The notes: a model not told the origin generated them from the sequence alone. Positions 1-6,192 are shown, counted from the stretch's first letter. The stretch: 10,909 nt of DNA from an uncultured Erysipelotrichaceae bacterium (GCA_947573745.1 CANPGX010000023.1:1-10909); one strand, 5' to 3'. Numbers and translations are program-made.

Positions 1-416
1 AAACAAAGAATATTATAGAGGATATTATCAAGCAACAAGAGGCTTTTGCTGTTGAGTTAAAAGAAGATCATAAGGTTATTGGAAGCATTGGTTTACACAA
101 AAAAGTTCCTCTTGAAAAATGGAAAAATTATCGTCAACGTGAAATTGGATATGTTCTTAGTCCTGAATATTGGGGTCATGGTTATATTCCAGAAGCAGTA
201 AAGGCATTCATTTCTTATGGATTTAATGATTTGGACTTAGAATTAATTTGGTGTACATGCTATAATAATAACCATAATTCTAAAAGGGTCATTGAGAAAT
301 GTGGATTTAAAAAAGTCTATGGTTATTGGGCGAAAACTCCCTTGTTAAAACAAGATAAAACCATGAGTGCTTATTATTGGATTCGTCGTGAAGAGTATGA
401 TAAAGGAGGTCTCTAA
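1..416 (+). CDS. GNAT family N-acetyltransferase, RimJ/RimL type (5' end missing)
   Basis: The reading frame is open from the window edge (first full codon at base 3) to TAA at 414-416, so the start codon lies outside. About 137 residues are visible. They show the C-terminal part of the GNAT fold: a beta strand reading VIGSIGL, then the acetyl-CoA region REIGYVLSPEYWGHGYIPEA, and near the end the common NNNHNSKRVIEKCGFKK segment of RimJ/RimL-like enzymes. These transfer acetyl from acetyl-CoA to an amine, either a protein N-terminus or a small molecule; the substrate cannot be told from sequence. The usual Q/RxxGxG/A loop is represented by YWGHGY. The last codons carry the ribosome binding site AAAGGAGG (402-409) of the next gene, whose ATG directly follows this stop, so the two are probably co-translated. 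An in-frame ATG at 231 would remove the acetyl-CoA site and is not the start. Confidence 0.85.
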   Translation, partial: TKNIIEDIIKQQEAFAVELKEDHKVIGSIGLHKKVPLEKWKNYRQREIGYVLSPEYWGHGYIPEAVKAFISYGFNDLDLELIWCTCYNNNHNSKRVIEKCGFKKVYGYWAKTPLLKQDKTMSAYYWIRREEYDKGGL

Positions 417-1151
417 ATGCACTATTTAACACGAGAAGAAAGAATGATTCAACTTGAAAAAATGTATAATACGCGGGATTTAGGTGGATACGAAACACAG
501 AGTAGTTATTATACAAAGACGCATAGGTTTATAAGAGCAGCTTCACCTGCACTTATGAGTGAAAAGGATCGAGAAAAATTATATGATTATGGGGTTCGCA
601 TTGAGATTGATCTCCGTGGTAGTTTTGAAAGAGAAAAGGCACCAAGTAGACTTAAAGGATATAAAGATATCACTTATTTTACAGTAGATTTATTATCCGG
701 TATGAATGTGGACGTTATTCCTAAAGATATGAGAGAATTCAAAAGTATAGCAGATTTATATATCATGATGCTAGAATATTGTAAACCAAAGATAAAAGAA
801 GTTTTTGATATTTTTCTAAATCATCTTGATACGACGATTTTGTTTAATTGTTCTGCAGGGAAAGATAGAACAGGTGTCATTGCTGCTTTATTATTGGATT
901 TAGCAGGATGTCATGATTATGATATTGTGAAAGATTATATGGAGTCTTTTGAGAATATCCAGCCTATGTATGAGGTATTATTAAGTGGTGTAGGCGAAGA
1001 ACAAGAAAACTTTTTAGCATCAAAACCACAGTATATGATGCTATTCTTGGATCATTTAAGAGAAAATTATGGTAGTGCAAAGACGTATCTATTAGAGTTA
1101 GGTTTTACAGAAGAAGAAGTACAAGAAATAGAAGATTCTTTTAAAATATAA
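417..1151 (+). CDS. Tyrosine/serine (dual-specificity) phosphatase, PF13350-like
   Basis: A 244-residue cytosolic protein. ATG at 417 follows the upstream TAA with no gap, and AAAGGAGG at 402-409 lies 7 bases before it. An N-terminal NTRDLGGY segment (18-25), an EIDLRG strand (63-68), and the phosphate-binding loop CSAGKDRTG (145-153) are the signature of the Y_phosphatase3 family, which includes Mycobacterium PtpB and Listeria LipA. C145 would be the nucleophile and R151 the phosphate-binding arginine; D91 is one possible general acid. Family members hydrolyse phosphotyrosine, phosphoserine or phosphoinositides. One departure is that the residue before the cysteine is Asn144, where the family usually has His, which may lower activity or alter the cysteine pKa. 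Length is typical. The substrate is unknown. Coupling to the acetyltransferase suggests joint expression but not a shared pathway. Confidence 0.88.
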   Translation: MHYLTREERMIQLEKMYNTRDLGGYETQSSYYTKTHRFIRAASPALMSEKDREKLYDYGVRIEIDLRGSFEREKAPSRLKGYKDITYFTVDLLSGMNVDVIPKDMREFKSIADLYIMMLEYCKPKIKEVFDIFLNHLDTTILFNCSAGKDRTGVIAALLLDLAGCHDYDIVKDYMESFENIQPMYEVLLSGVGEEQENFLASKPQYMMLFLDHLRENYGSAKTYLLELGFTEEEVQEIEDSFKI

Positions 1152-1201
1152 AAGTAGATATGCTTCCTGATGTGTATAAAAAATCAAGGAGGCATTTTTA
1201 T

Positions 1202-1591
1202 ATGATAGAGTTAACTTTTAAGGAACGCAGCCAGATTGTTAAAAAATTTTTCGATGAATATATTAGAGCGAGTATGTCCTTATCTATGCTAGAAGATAAA
1301 GATTTTTATCCTGTAATGTCTTATCAAAACATAAGAGAAACAAGTCCTTCTTTTGATAAAAAAGAACATATGTTGATTGATCATATGGAAAAGAAAGAGC
1401 AACTTAGAAAGAGAATTTATTCAACGGATCGTATTTTACTTGCGTTAAAGGAAGAACACAGAGAAATGTTAGAAAAGGAATACTTGTTTTATGAAAAAGA
1501 TTGGTGGCAATGTTATTATTCTAAGTCGACATATTATCGCATTAAAAAGAAAGCAATAGATGAATTATTATTTTATCTTATCGGAGAATAG
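1202..1591 (+). CDS. Small helix-turn-helix protein, sigma region 4-like / ArpU-RinA-like
   Basis: A 129-residue protein. I start it at ATG 1202 because AAGGAGG at 1186-1192 lies 9 bases upstream; an in-frame ATG at 1160 has no ribosome site. The sequence is rich in Lys, Glu and Tyr, with no signal peptide or membrane segment. The N-terminal half looks helical. The C-terminal part (about 75-126) resembles a sigma-70 region 4 type helix-turn-helix: a helix containing DRILLALKEEHREMLEKEY, then a turn, then SKSTYYRIKKKAIDELLFYL as the recognition helix. The same pattern occurs in phage late-gene activators (ArpU/RinA) and, as far as I recall, in small conserved proteins of Mollicutes and relatives (MG284/MPN403 family). 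I infer DNA binding, target unknown. No phage genes are nearby, so a chromosomal regulator is more likely than a prophage remnant. Confidence 0.6.
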   Translation: MIELTFKERSQIVKKFFDEYIRASMSLSMLEDKDFYPVMSYQNIRETSPSFDKKEHMLIDHMEKKEQLRKRIYSTDRILLALKEEHREMLEKEYLFYEKDWWQCYYSKSTYYRIKKKAIDELLFYLIGE

Positions 1592-1600
1592 TGTTATAAT
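1572..1600 (+). promoter_or_regulatory. Promoter for the acyl carrier protein gene
   Basis: TATAAT at 1595-1600 is preceded by TGT, giving an extended -10. A weak -35 (TTTATC, 1572-1577) sits 17 bases upstream, inside the end of the preceding gene. The predicted start is near 1607, at the ribosome site GAGGTGA (1607-1613), so the leader would be only about 10 bases long. Confidence 0.65.
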
Positions 1601-1617
1601 ACTTTCGAGGTGAGATT

Positions 1618-1842
1618 ATGAATTATTTTGAACAGTTATCAAAAAAATTAGAATCTAAATTTAATATTACATCACTAGAAATGGATTCTAAGTTTGTAGA
1701 ATTAGGAATTTATTCTTTAGATTTAGTTGATTTGGTTTTTGAGATGGAAGAAGAATTAGGGGTAGAATTTGAAGATGAAGAACTCATGACGATCAAAACT
1801 GTCGGAGATTTGATTCAATTGGTAGAGAATAAAAAGAAATAG
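1618..1842 (+). CDS. acpP: Acyl carrier protein
   Basis: A 74-residue acidic protein with the four-helix layout and length of a stand-alone acyl carrier protein. Ser33 in LGIYSLDLVDLVFEMEEELG (29-48) is the expected site for 4'-phosphopantetheine, attached by holo-ACP synthase; the loaded protein carries acyl chains in fatty acid or related synthesis. ATG 1618 is preceded by GAGGTGA at 1607-1613. The usual DSL motif is YSL here, so the Asp before the serine is replaced by Tyr32. That Asp normally helps recognition by the synthase and partner enzymes, so this could be a specialised carrier and not the housekeeping one. No fab, dlt or synthase genes are nearby. It has its own promoter, and no terminator is visible before the tRNA gene. 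The family assignment is secure; the symbol is less so. Confidence 0.85.
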   Translation: MNYFEQLSKKLESKFNITSLEMDSKFVELGIYSLDLVDLVFEMEEELGVEFEDEELMTIKTVGDLIQLVENKKK

Positions 1843-1872
1843 TAATCTATAGAATGTATGGTGACTTTCATA

Positions 1873-1901
1873 TTGCTTTTTAGCAAAAGATATGCTATTA
1901 T
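1873..1901 (+). promoter_or_regulatory. Promoter for tRNA-Trp
   Basis: TTGCTT (1873-1878), a 17-base spacer, then TATTAT (1896-1901). The predicted start near 1908 is about 17 bases before the mature tRNA, leaving a short 5' leader for RNase P to remove. Confidence 0.7.
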
Positions 1902-1919
1902 ATGTAGGCTAAAAAGCAA
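1873..1919. repeat. Perfect 12-bp inverted repeat over the tRNA-Trp promoter
   Basis: TTGCTTTTTAGC (1873-1884) and GCTAAAAAGCAA (1908-1919) are exact reverse complements separated by 23 bases. The left arm contains the -35 box, the centre falls on the -10 box, and the right arm begins at the predicted transcription start. There is no T-tract after it, so it is not a terminator for the upstream gene. It could be an operator or a DNA hairpin. Confidence 0.75.
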
Positions 1920-1924
1920 AATAT

Positions 1925-1998
1925 AGGGGCGTGGTTCAATGGTAGAGCATCGGTCTCCAAAACCGTTGATGCGGGTTCGATTCCTGCCGCCCCTGCCA
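1925..1998 (+). tRNA. tRNA-Trp (anticodon CCA)
   Basis: This is a full cloverleaf of 74 nt including an encoded CCA tail. The acceptor stem AGGGGCG (1925-1931) pairs with CGCCCCT, followed by discriminator G and CCA (1996-1998). The D stem is GTTC/GAGC with the loop AATGGTA. The anticodon stem has four pairs (CGGT/ACCG) closed at the outer end by a T-T mismatch, around the loop CTCCAAA with anticodon CCA. The T arm is GCGGG/CCTGC with loop TTCGATT and one G-U pair. CCA decodes UGG only, consistent with UGA being a stop in this genome. It is a single tRNA gene, with its own promoter and a terminator 10 bases after its end. Confidence 0.97.
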
Positions 1999-2008
1999 TG
2001 AGTCTATT

Positions 2009-2035
2009 GCGTTGATAAAAATCAGCGCTTTTTTT
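2009..2035 (+). terminator. Rho-independent terminator of tRNA-Trp
   Basis: GCGTTGAT (2009-2016), loop AAAA, ATCAGCGC (2021-2028), then seven T. The 8-bp stem has one G-U pair. It begins 10 bases after the tRNA CCA and ends 10 bases before the ribosome site of the next gene. Confidence 0.88.
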
Positions 2036-2040
2036 ATAAA
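2012..2040 (+). promoter_or_regulatory. Promoter for the MBL-fold gene, superimposed on the tRNA terminator
   Basis: TTGATA (2012-2017) lies in the left arm of the terminator stem. It is followed by a 17-base spacer made of the loop, right arm and T-tract, and then TATAAA (2035-2040). Both boxes are close to consensus with ideal spacing. Transcription would begin near 2047, at the ribosome site (2046-2052). Confidence 0.55.
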
Positions 2041-2059
2041 TCATGAAGGAGGATATAAT

Positions 2060-2677
2060 ATGAAAATAATTTGGCACGGTCATGCTTGTTTTACACTTGA
2101 ATTTTTAAAGGAAAGCATGGTTTTAGATCCTTATGAAAAGGGATCAGTTCCTGGATTATCCATGCCAACTTTAGAGGCAAATCATGTACTAATGAGTCAT
2201 GATCATGCAGATCATCATGGAATTGAAAATATTAAGATCATTTCACAACCCATGGAAGCAAAGGTTACAAAAATAAATACCTATCATGATGATCAGCAGG
2301 GTAAACTTCGTGGTATAAATATCATTCATATAATAGAAGAAGAGGAGTTGCGTTTAGTACATTTAGGTGATTTAGGGTGCCCATTAACGCATCAGCAGAT
2401 AGAATTACTCTCTGGATGTGATGTTTTAATGATACCAGTAGGAGGACACTATACGATTGATGCAATGCAAGCTTATCAAATTGTACAACAGCTTCATCCA
2501 AGAATTGTCATTCCAATGCATTATTATGGAGAAACATTTGGATATGATGTATTAGCACCGGTAGATGATTTTATTCAATATTGTAAAGATTGCGTCTTTT
2601 ATGAAAGTAATGAACTTTTTATAGATACTAAAACGGCTTCGCAAACCGTTATTTTGAAATGCCCGAAAAAGGATTAA
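2060..2677 (+). CDS. MBL-fold metal-dependent hydrolase, UlaG/YtkL-like
   Basis: A 205-residue cytosolic protein. ATG 2060 is chosen because AAGGAGG (2046-2052) lies 7 bases upstream; the longer frame from TTG 2012 would start inside the tRNA terminator. The protein opens with MKIIWHGHACF, typical of UlaG/UPF0173-type metallo-beta-lactamase-fold enzymes. It carries the metal motif HDHADH (47-52), an Asp in LGDLG (D104), and a late His in IPMHYYG (H154), enough for a two-metal site. Relatives hydrolyse lactones, phosphodiesters or phosphoesters; the substrate here is unknown. It is slightly shorter than YtkL but complete. It is monocistronic or read from the tRNA promoter, since a new promoter separates it from the M20 gene. 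Confidence 0.87.
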   Translation: MKIIWHGHACFTLEFLKESMVLDPYEKGSVPGLSMPTLEANHVLMSHDHADHHGIENIKIISQPMEAKVTKINTYHDDQQGKLRGINIIHIIEEEELRLVHLGDLGCPLTHQQIELLSGCDVLMIPVGGHYTIDAMQAYQIVQQLHPRIVIPMHYYGETFGYDVLAPVDDFIQYCKDCVFYESNELFIDTKTASQTVILKCPKKD

Positions 2678-2689
2678 AATGCCTTGTCA

Positions 2690-2717
2690 TTTACTTTTGA
2701 TAGGAAAATGCTATAAT
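2690..2717 (+). promoter_or_regulatory. Promoter for the M20 peptidase gene
   Basis: TTTACT (2690-2695), a 16-base spacer, and TATAAT (2712-2717) preceded by TGC, giving an extended -10. TTGTCA at 2684 is closer to consensus but 22 bases from the -10, which is too far. Confidence 0.7.
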
Positions 2718-2761
2718 GCTATTAATAATAAATCATTTTAAAACGAAGGGGGAATCATAAA

Positions 2762-4000
2762 ATGATATCACAAGAAAAAGAAATTTTAGAGCAATTGACA
2801 TCTTTAGACTATGTAAAAAAAGGGTTAGAATTTTTAGAAGATGATCAAGATAACTCGATAGAAGAGCAAATTGATCTTGTTGTGATTGAGGCACCTACAG
2901 GTCATGAAGAAAATCGTGCTAAAGAGATGTGTAAAAAATTTGAAGAACTAGGTTTGAGTGATATTCATACAGATGCTATAGGAAATGCTATAGGTGTGAT
3001 GAAAGGAACACAAGAGGGATTAACGCTTCTTGTAGAAGCACATATGGATACTGTTTTTCCGTTAGGAACAGTGACACAAAGACCAGAAATTGATGAAAAT
3101 GGTATTATCCATTGTCCAGGAATAGGAGATAATACACGTGGTCTTGCTGTGATTTTAGCTGTGATTCGTGCTATGCGTGCATCAAAAATTACACCTAAAG
3201 CAACAATTATTTTCGCTGGTACAGCACGTGAAGAAGGAACAGGATCATTAGGTGGTATGAAACATCTACTTCAAGATCATCCTGAAATAGATGCTTGTAT
3301 AAGTGTTGATGGTGGTGGATTTACAAATATTACATTTAATGCGACAGGTATTAAAACTTTACGATATACGTTCCACGGATTAAGTGGTCATAGTATGGGA
3401 CACTTTGGTGTTATTGCTCAATGTGCTCATGCTTTGGGAAGAGCAATAGCTACAATTTCAGATATTGAAGTTCCTGAAGAACCAAGATCATGTTTTGCAG
3501 TAACGAGTGTTAAAGGCGGTACTCTAGAAGGATTACATGCTATACCTGAGGAAGTTTCTTTTATTATTAATTATCGTTCAAATACATCAGAGGTATTAAA
3601 ACAAATTGAAGATCAAGTGGAAGATGCAGTATCCAAGGCTTGCTTAAAAGAAAACCAACGTTGGGGAAAAGAAGGAGAAATTACTTACAGTTCAGAAATT
3701 TTGTGTGAAGCTCCAGCAGGTACACAAGAAGCAGATACACCATTAGTACGTGCTTTTGCAGAAGTTGTTCGCTTCATGAAAGAAGAACCAGAATACACAA
3801 AAGGTGGCTGTACAAACGCTAACGTACCTGTAGGAAAAGGTATTCCAGCCGTATGTATGGGTGGTGGTATCAAGATGGATATGAATGTACATTCTTTAAA
3901 AGAACTGTTCCCAGTAAAAGATGCCTATAAATGTCCACAAGCTGCATACTTATTGATTTTATTAGCAGCAGGTACTCAAGATACAAAAACAATCTTCTAA
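2762..4000 (+). CDS. M20 family metallopeptidase
   Basis: A 412-residue cytosolic enzyme; ATG 2762 follows AAGGGGG at 2746-2752. All M20 landmarks are present: metal ligand H94 with D96 in AHMDTV (93-98), bridging D123 in GIGDNTRGLA, catalytic glutamates E157-E158 in AREEGTGSLGG, D183 in SVDGGG, and C-terminal ligand H377 in NVHSLKE. The GLSGHSMG segment (206-213) marks the inserted dimerisation domain. M20 enzymes remove N-terminal residues from small peptides or cleave amide bonds of N-acyl amino acids using two zinc ions; this one looks most like the peptidase T/ArgE branch, but the substrate cannot be assigned. An N-terminal extension of about 35 residues precedes the catalytic domain. 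It stands alone with its own promoter and terminator, so a general peptide-salvage role is likely. Confidence 0.9.
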   Translation: MISQEKEILEQLTSLDYVKKGLEFLEDDQDNSIEEQIDLVVIEAPTGHEENRAKEMCKKFEELGLSDIHTDAIGNAIGVMKGTQEGLTLLVEAHMDTVFPLGTVTQRPEIDENGIIHCPGIGDNTRGLAVILAVIRAMRASKITPKATIIFAGTAREEGTGSLGGMKHLLQDHPEIDACISVDGGGFTNITFNATGIKTLRYTFHGLSGHSMGHFGVIAQCAHALGRAIATISDIEVPEEPRSCFAVTSVKGGTLEGLHAIPEEVSFIINYRSNTSEVLKQIEDQVEDAVSKACLKENQRWGKEGEITYSSEILCEAPAGTQEADTPLVRAFAEVVRFMKEEPEYTKGGCTNANVPVGKGIPAVCMGGGIKMDMNVHSLKELFPVKDAYKCPQAAYLLILLAAGTQDTKTIF

Positions 4001-4035
4001 TCTTTTTACTCAAAAATAATTTTATACAAAATGTG

Positions 4036-4072
4036 AAAAACACATTGACTTAAAAAGCCAGTGTGTTTTTTT
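4036..4072. terminator. Bidirectional terminator between M20 peptidase and nitroreductase
   Basis: AACACATTGACT (4039-4050) pairs with AGCCAGTGTGTT (4056-4067), with one wobble and one A-C mismatch, across a short A-rich loop. T-tracts follow in both directions: seven T on the plus strand and five on the minus. It therefore serves both convergent genes. Confidence 0.82.
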
Positions 4073-4107
4073 GAAAGTTTATTCTATTATCTTTTTTGTA
4101 AAGTATA

Positions 4108-4650
4108 TTAAAGTTGAGTGATTTTTGACATATCTAAAGCATGTGGTTCTTTGGTCGTGTCACCATACCCAATGACGATAGCGATGGCAAACTGATATCC
4201 TTCTGGAAAACCAAGATAAGTTCGCAAATCATTTTGACTTGGGTCATTCAGTAAATCTTTACAGCAGCCAATAATTGTGCTTTTTAATCCAAGAGATTGT
4301 GCTGCTAAGGCAATATTTTCAACAGCAATACCAGCATCAACAAGTGAAAAATGATTGAGATCCTGACTAGAGATAAAAATCATTAGTGGAGCATGATAGA
4401 AAAAGGACATACCTCTATCTTTTGCTCGTGCTTTTGCATCATCACTTGTAGATTCAAACATTTTTTGTTCCAAAGTAGCTATTTTTTCTTTTTCACAAAC
4501 AAAACTAAAATGCCATTTTTGAAGGTTTCTAGCTGTTGGACTTGCAAGTGCAGCTTGTTTTAAGACCTGAATATCCTCTTGAGATAGAGGTGTTTCTTTA
4601 AATTTTCTAATAGAACTTCTTTCTAAAATATTTGTTAAAACTTCATTCAT
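4108..4650 (-). CDS. Nitroreductase family protein (FMN-dependent)
   Basis: A 180-residue single-domain nitroreductase, the normal family length. ATG at 4650-4648 has AAAAGGAGGT (4666-4657) upstream. The N-terminal RSSIRKF (11-17) binds the FMN phosphate, and SPTARNLQKWHF (37-48) is the classic SPSxxNxQPW-like segment. The helix IAVENIALAAQSLGL (108-122) and the terminal VIGYGDTTKEPH (159-170) are also typical. The family works as homodimers that use NAD(P)H to reduce nitro groups, quinones or flavins; the physiological substrate is not evident. A free-standing gene with its own promoter, it ends at a terminator shared with the M20 gene. It is divergent from the BrxF-like gene with 148 bases between start codons, which contain one promoter for each direction. 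Confidence 0.92.
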   Translation of the reverse strand: MNEVLTNILERSSIRKFKETPLSQEDIQVLKQAALASPTARNLQKWHFSFVCEKEKIATLEQKMFESTSDDAKARAKDRGMSFFYHAPLMIFISSQDLNHFSLVDAGIAVENIALAAQSLGLKSTIIGCCKDLLNDPSQNDLRTYLGFPEGYQFAIAIVIGYGDTTKEPHALDMSKITQL

Positions 4651-4676
4651 TAATAGACCTCCTTTTAGATAATAAA

Positions 4677-4682
4677 ATTATA
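4677..4682 (-). promoter_or_regulatory. -10 box of the nitroreductase promoter
   Basis: On the minus strand TATAAT (4682-4677) is preceded by TGA, an extended -10. No good -35 box is seen at normal distance. The predicted start is near 4670, just ahead of the ribosome site. Confidence 0.62.
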
Positions 4683-4726
4683 TCATATTATTTGTTCAAA
4701 ATTTCTAAAAAGTTTTATTGAATGGG

Positions 4727-4755
4727 CTTTCAATATTTATAGAATGTGGTATAAT
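4727..4755 (+). promoter_or_regulatory. Promoter for the BrxF-like gene
   Basis: CTTTCA (4727-4732), a 17-base spacer, and TATAAT (4750-4755) with an upstream TGG (extended -10). The predicted leader is about 37 bases. Confidence 0.68.
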
Positions 4756-4798
4756 TTAAATATAAAAGATATACATTTGAAAAAAGGAGGAATTGACT

Positions 4799-5248
4799 AT
4801 GTCAGTTGTAAAAGAGAAACTAGAGGCATTAAAGGATGCTAAGTACAAGTTATTGCTCATTGTTGGGCAACCAGGATCAGGTAAGTCTAAGTTGATCCAT
4901 GAATACTCAGATGATACAGGTTATCCGATTGTAAACTTTAATACTATTTTTGGTGAAGAAGTTCCTGAGGGTTCAACAAGTGAATATATTACTGATTTTA
5001 TGAAAGACTTTTTAAAAACCTACAAACATGATGTTTTATTATTTGATAATAAACGTGTTCTTTATAGTAAGAACTCAAGTATTGATTTATTATCTTTTTT
5101 AAAAGATTTAAGTCAAGAACGTTATGTTATCGCAACTTGGAATGGAAAAATTGATGGAGATACATTAATTCATCTTCGATCAAAAGTGGGCACAGATTTA
5201 TCGTATCCTTTAGATACTTTAGAATGTGAATATATTGTTTGCCAATAA
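4799..5248 (+). CDS. brxF: Small P-loop ATPase-like protein resembling BREX protein BrxF
   Basis: A 149-residue protein. ATG 4799 is chosen because AAAGGAGG (4783-4790) lies 8 bases before it; an in-frame TTG at 4793 would be only 2 bases from that site. It has a clear Walker A motif GQPGSGKS (23-30), a hydrophobic strand ending in Asp-Asn as a Walker B-like motif (VLLFDN, 79-84), and then FLKDLSQERYVIATWNG (100-116), where a sensor strand ends in ATWNG. This order, the ~150-residue length and the WNG ending match what I recall of BrxF, the small P-loop protein of type 3 BREX phage defence. No brxC, pglZ, methylase or helicase gene is nearby; neighbours are metabolic. It has its own promoter and terminator. 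It may be an orphan adapted to another role. The P-loop is certain and the BrxF assignment likely; the function here is unknown. Confidence 0.72.
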   Translation: MSVVKEKLEALKDAKYKLLLIVGQPGSGKSKLIHEYSDDTGYPIVNFNTIFGEEVPEGSTSEYITDFMKDFLKTYKHDVLLFDNKRVLYSKNSSIDLLSFLKDLSQERYVIATWNGKIDGDTLIHLRSKVGTDLSYPLDTLECEYIVCQ

Positions 5249-5269
5249 TAATTAAAAATAGTATCTTAT

Positions 5270-5316
5270 AAAAAAGCACTCTCAAGTTTGGATAACAAGC
5301 CAAGTGAGTGCTTTTT
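5270..5316. terminator. Bidirectional terminator between BrxF-like gene and ABC permease
   Basis: AAAAAGCACTC (5271-5281) pairs exactly with GAGTGCTTTTT (5306-5316), with an inner TTGG/CCAA stem around an 8-base loop. T-tracts flank it on both strands. The right arm runs into the TAA stop of the permease gene (5317-5315). Confidence 0.88.
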
Positions 5317-6040
5317 AAATATCTATTTTTTTCCTCCAATAACGAAGGATAAATTCCAAGAATGCAAGAATCAACACGATCCACCCCGTCCAGGCAAATA
5401 TCGCGATCATATCCAAATTTATTTGACCAAATTTAAGTTGTTTTCCAATCCCTGTATGGACTCCCCCTAAAATTTCAGACATAATGCCTACTTTAAAAGC
5501 TAGTCCTAAAGAAGTAGATAGTGCAGATAAGAAGTAGGGCATACTTGCAGGAATGTAGATTTGATAAAGTCTTTTTAATAGAGGAACATGATATATTTTG
5601 AGCGTATCTTTTAAATCAGAATTCATTTGTCGGAAGCTTTCTAGAATATTTGTATAGAAAATAGGAATAAGTATAAAAAGAATAATAATGATACTACTCA
5701 TTTCGTTAGAGAACCAAACCAGGATTATTAAAATATAAGAAATATTAGGAATACTTTTAATGATAGACATAAAAGGTGTTAACAATGTTTCAAAAATAGA
5801 GGACAGACCAGCAATCATGGCTAAAGATGTCCCTAAAAATAAAGCAAGAAGTAATCCGCTCATACAACGTGCAAAAGAAGTAAAAACAATATGATAAAAA
5901 GTAGGATCTAAGCATTGTTCTATCATTTTTGAAAAGACATCTATAGGGGTGGGAAGTAAAAAGCTATGTTTTATTTCTGCAATTATCCACCATATGATGA
6001 TAAAAAGGGGAAAGGATAAATAGGATTTATATCTTTTCAT
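5315..6040 (-). CDS. ABC transporter permease, SsuC/TauC-like (nitrate/sulfonate/taurine type)
   Basis: A 241-residue inner-membrane protein; ATG 6040-6038 has AAAAGGAGG (6058-6050) upstream. About six hydrophobic helices are visible, roughly residues 8-23, 56-79, 87-110, 115-133, 168-190 and 211-233, fitting a BPD_transp_1 permease of the NitT/TauT class. The cytoplasmic coupling loop (about 145-170) ends IYIPASMPYF, the expected xxLPxxxPy end. The EAAxxxG part is diverged: it reads DTLKIYH, so the usual Gly is a His. These permeases pair with an ATPase of the SsuB/TauB type and a periplasmic or lipid-anchored binding protein to import sulfonates, nitrate, pyrimidine precursors or similar. 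The likely binding protein is at 7177-8091, but a forward-strand gene lies between and no ATPase is in the window. The substrate is unknown. Confidence 0.88.
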   Translation of the reverse strand: MKRYKSYLSFPLFIIIWWIIAEIKHSFLLPTPIDVFSKMIEQCLDPTFYHIVFTSFARCMSGLLLALFLGTSLAMIAGLSSIFETLLTPFMSIIKSIPNISYILIILVWFSNEMSSIIIILFILIPIFYTNILESFRQMNSDLKDTLKIYHVPLLKRLYQIYIPASMPYFLSALSTSLGLAFKVGIMSEILGGVHTGIGKQLKFGQINLDMIAIFAWTGWIVLILAFLEFILRYWRKKIDI

Positions 6041-6070
6041 TGCTTTTTCCTCCTTTTGATAGATGTCTTG

Positions 6071-6076
6071 ATTATA
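6071..6076 (-). promoter_or_regulatory. -10 box of the permease promoter
   Basis: A perfect TATAAT reads on the minus strand at 6076-6071. The -35 region (GTTAAA near 6099-6094) is weak. The predicted start is near 6064, about 25 bases before the ATG. Confidence 0.58.
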
Positions 6077-6103
6077 CCATAAAAATGATCATATTTAACG
6101 CCA

Positions 6104-6133
6104 TTGTGCTAAAAAAGAGGACCATTTTATAAT
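6104..6133 (+). promoter_or_regulatory. Promoter for the ChbG/YdjC-type gene
   Basis: TTGTGC (6104-6109), an 18-base spacer and TATAAT (6128-6133). The predicted leader is about 53 bases with the ribosome site AAAGGAGG at 6178-6185. Confidence 0.68.
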
Positions 6134-6192
6134 GCGAGAATAAATGAAATATCTTTTTCAGTATTAAATAAATAGCTAAAGGAGGTAGAAAA

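Noticed and set aside
307..516. Minus-strand open frame of 69 codons
   Set aside because: It lies opposite the acetyltransferase and phosphatase genes, resembles no family and has no ribosome site.
1898..2083. Minus-strand frame across the tRNA encoding an AGAAGIEPASTVLETDALPLNHAP-like peptide
   Set aside because: It is the antisense translation of the tRNA-Trp gene, a well-known source of false protein annotations; no ribosome site supports it.
4001..4107. Possible riboswitch or small RNA between M20 peptidase and nitroreductase
   Set aside because: The only structure seen is one hairpin with T-tracts between convergent genes, explained as a bidirectional terminator.
4799..5248. Possibility of a defence island around the BrxF-like gene
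   Set aside because: No nuclease, methylase, helicase, toxin-antitoxin, integrase or repeat array is seen within the window; all neighbours are metabolic or transport genes.
5127..5470. Open frames on both strands around the BrxF-like/permease junction
   Set aside because: They overlap two well-supported genes and the terminator between them, and show no protein family features.
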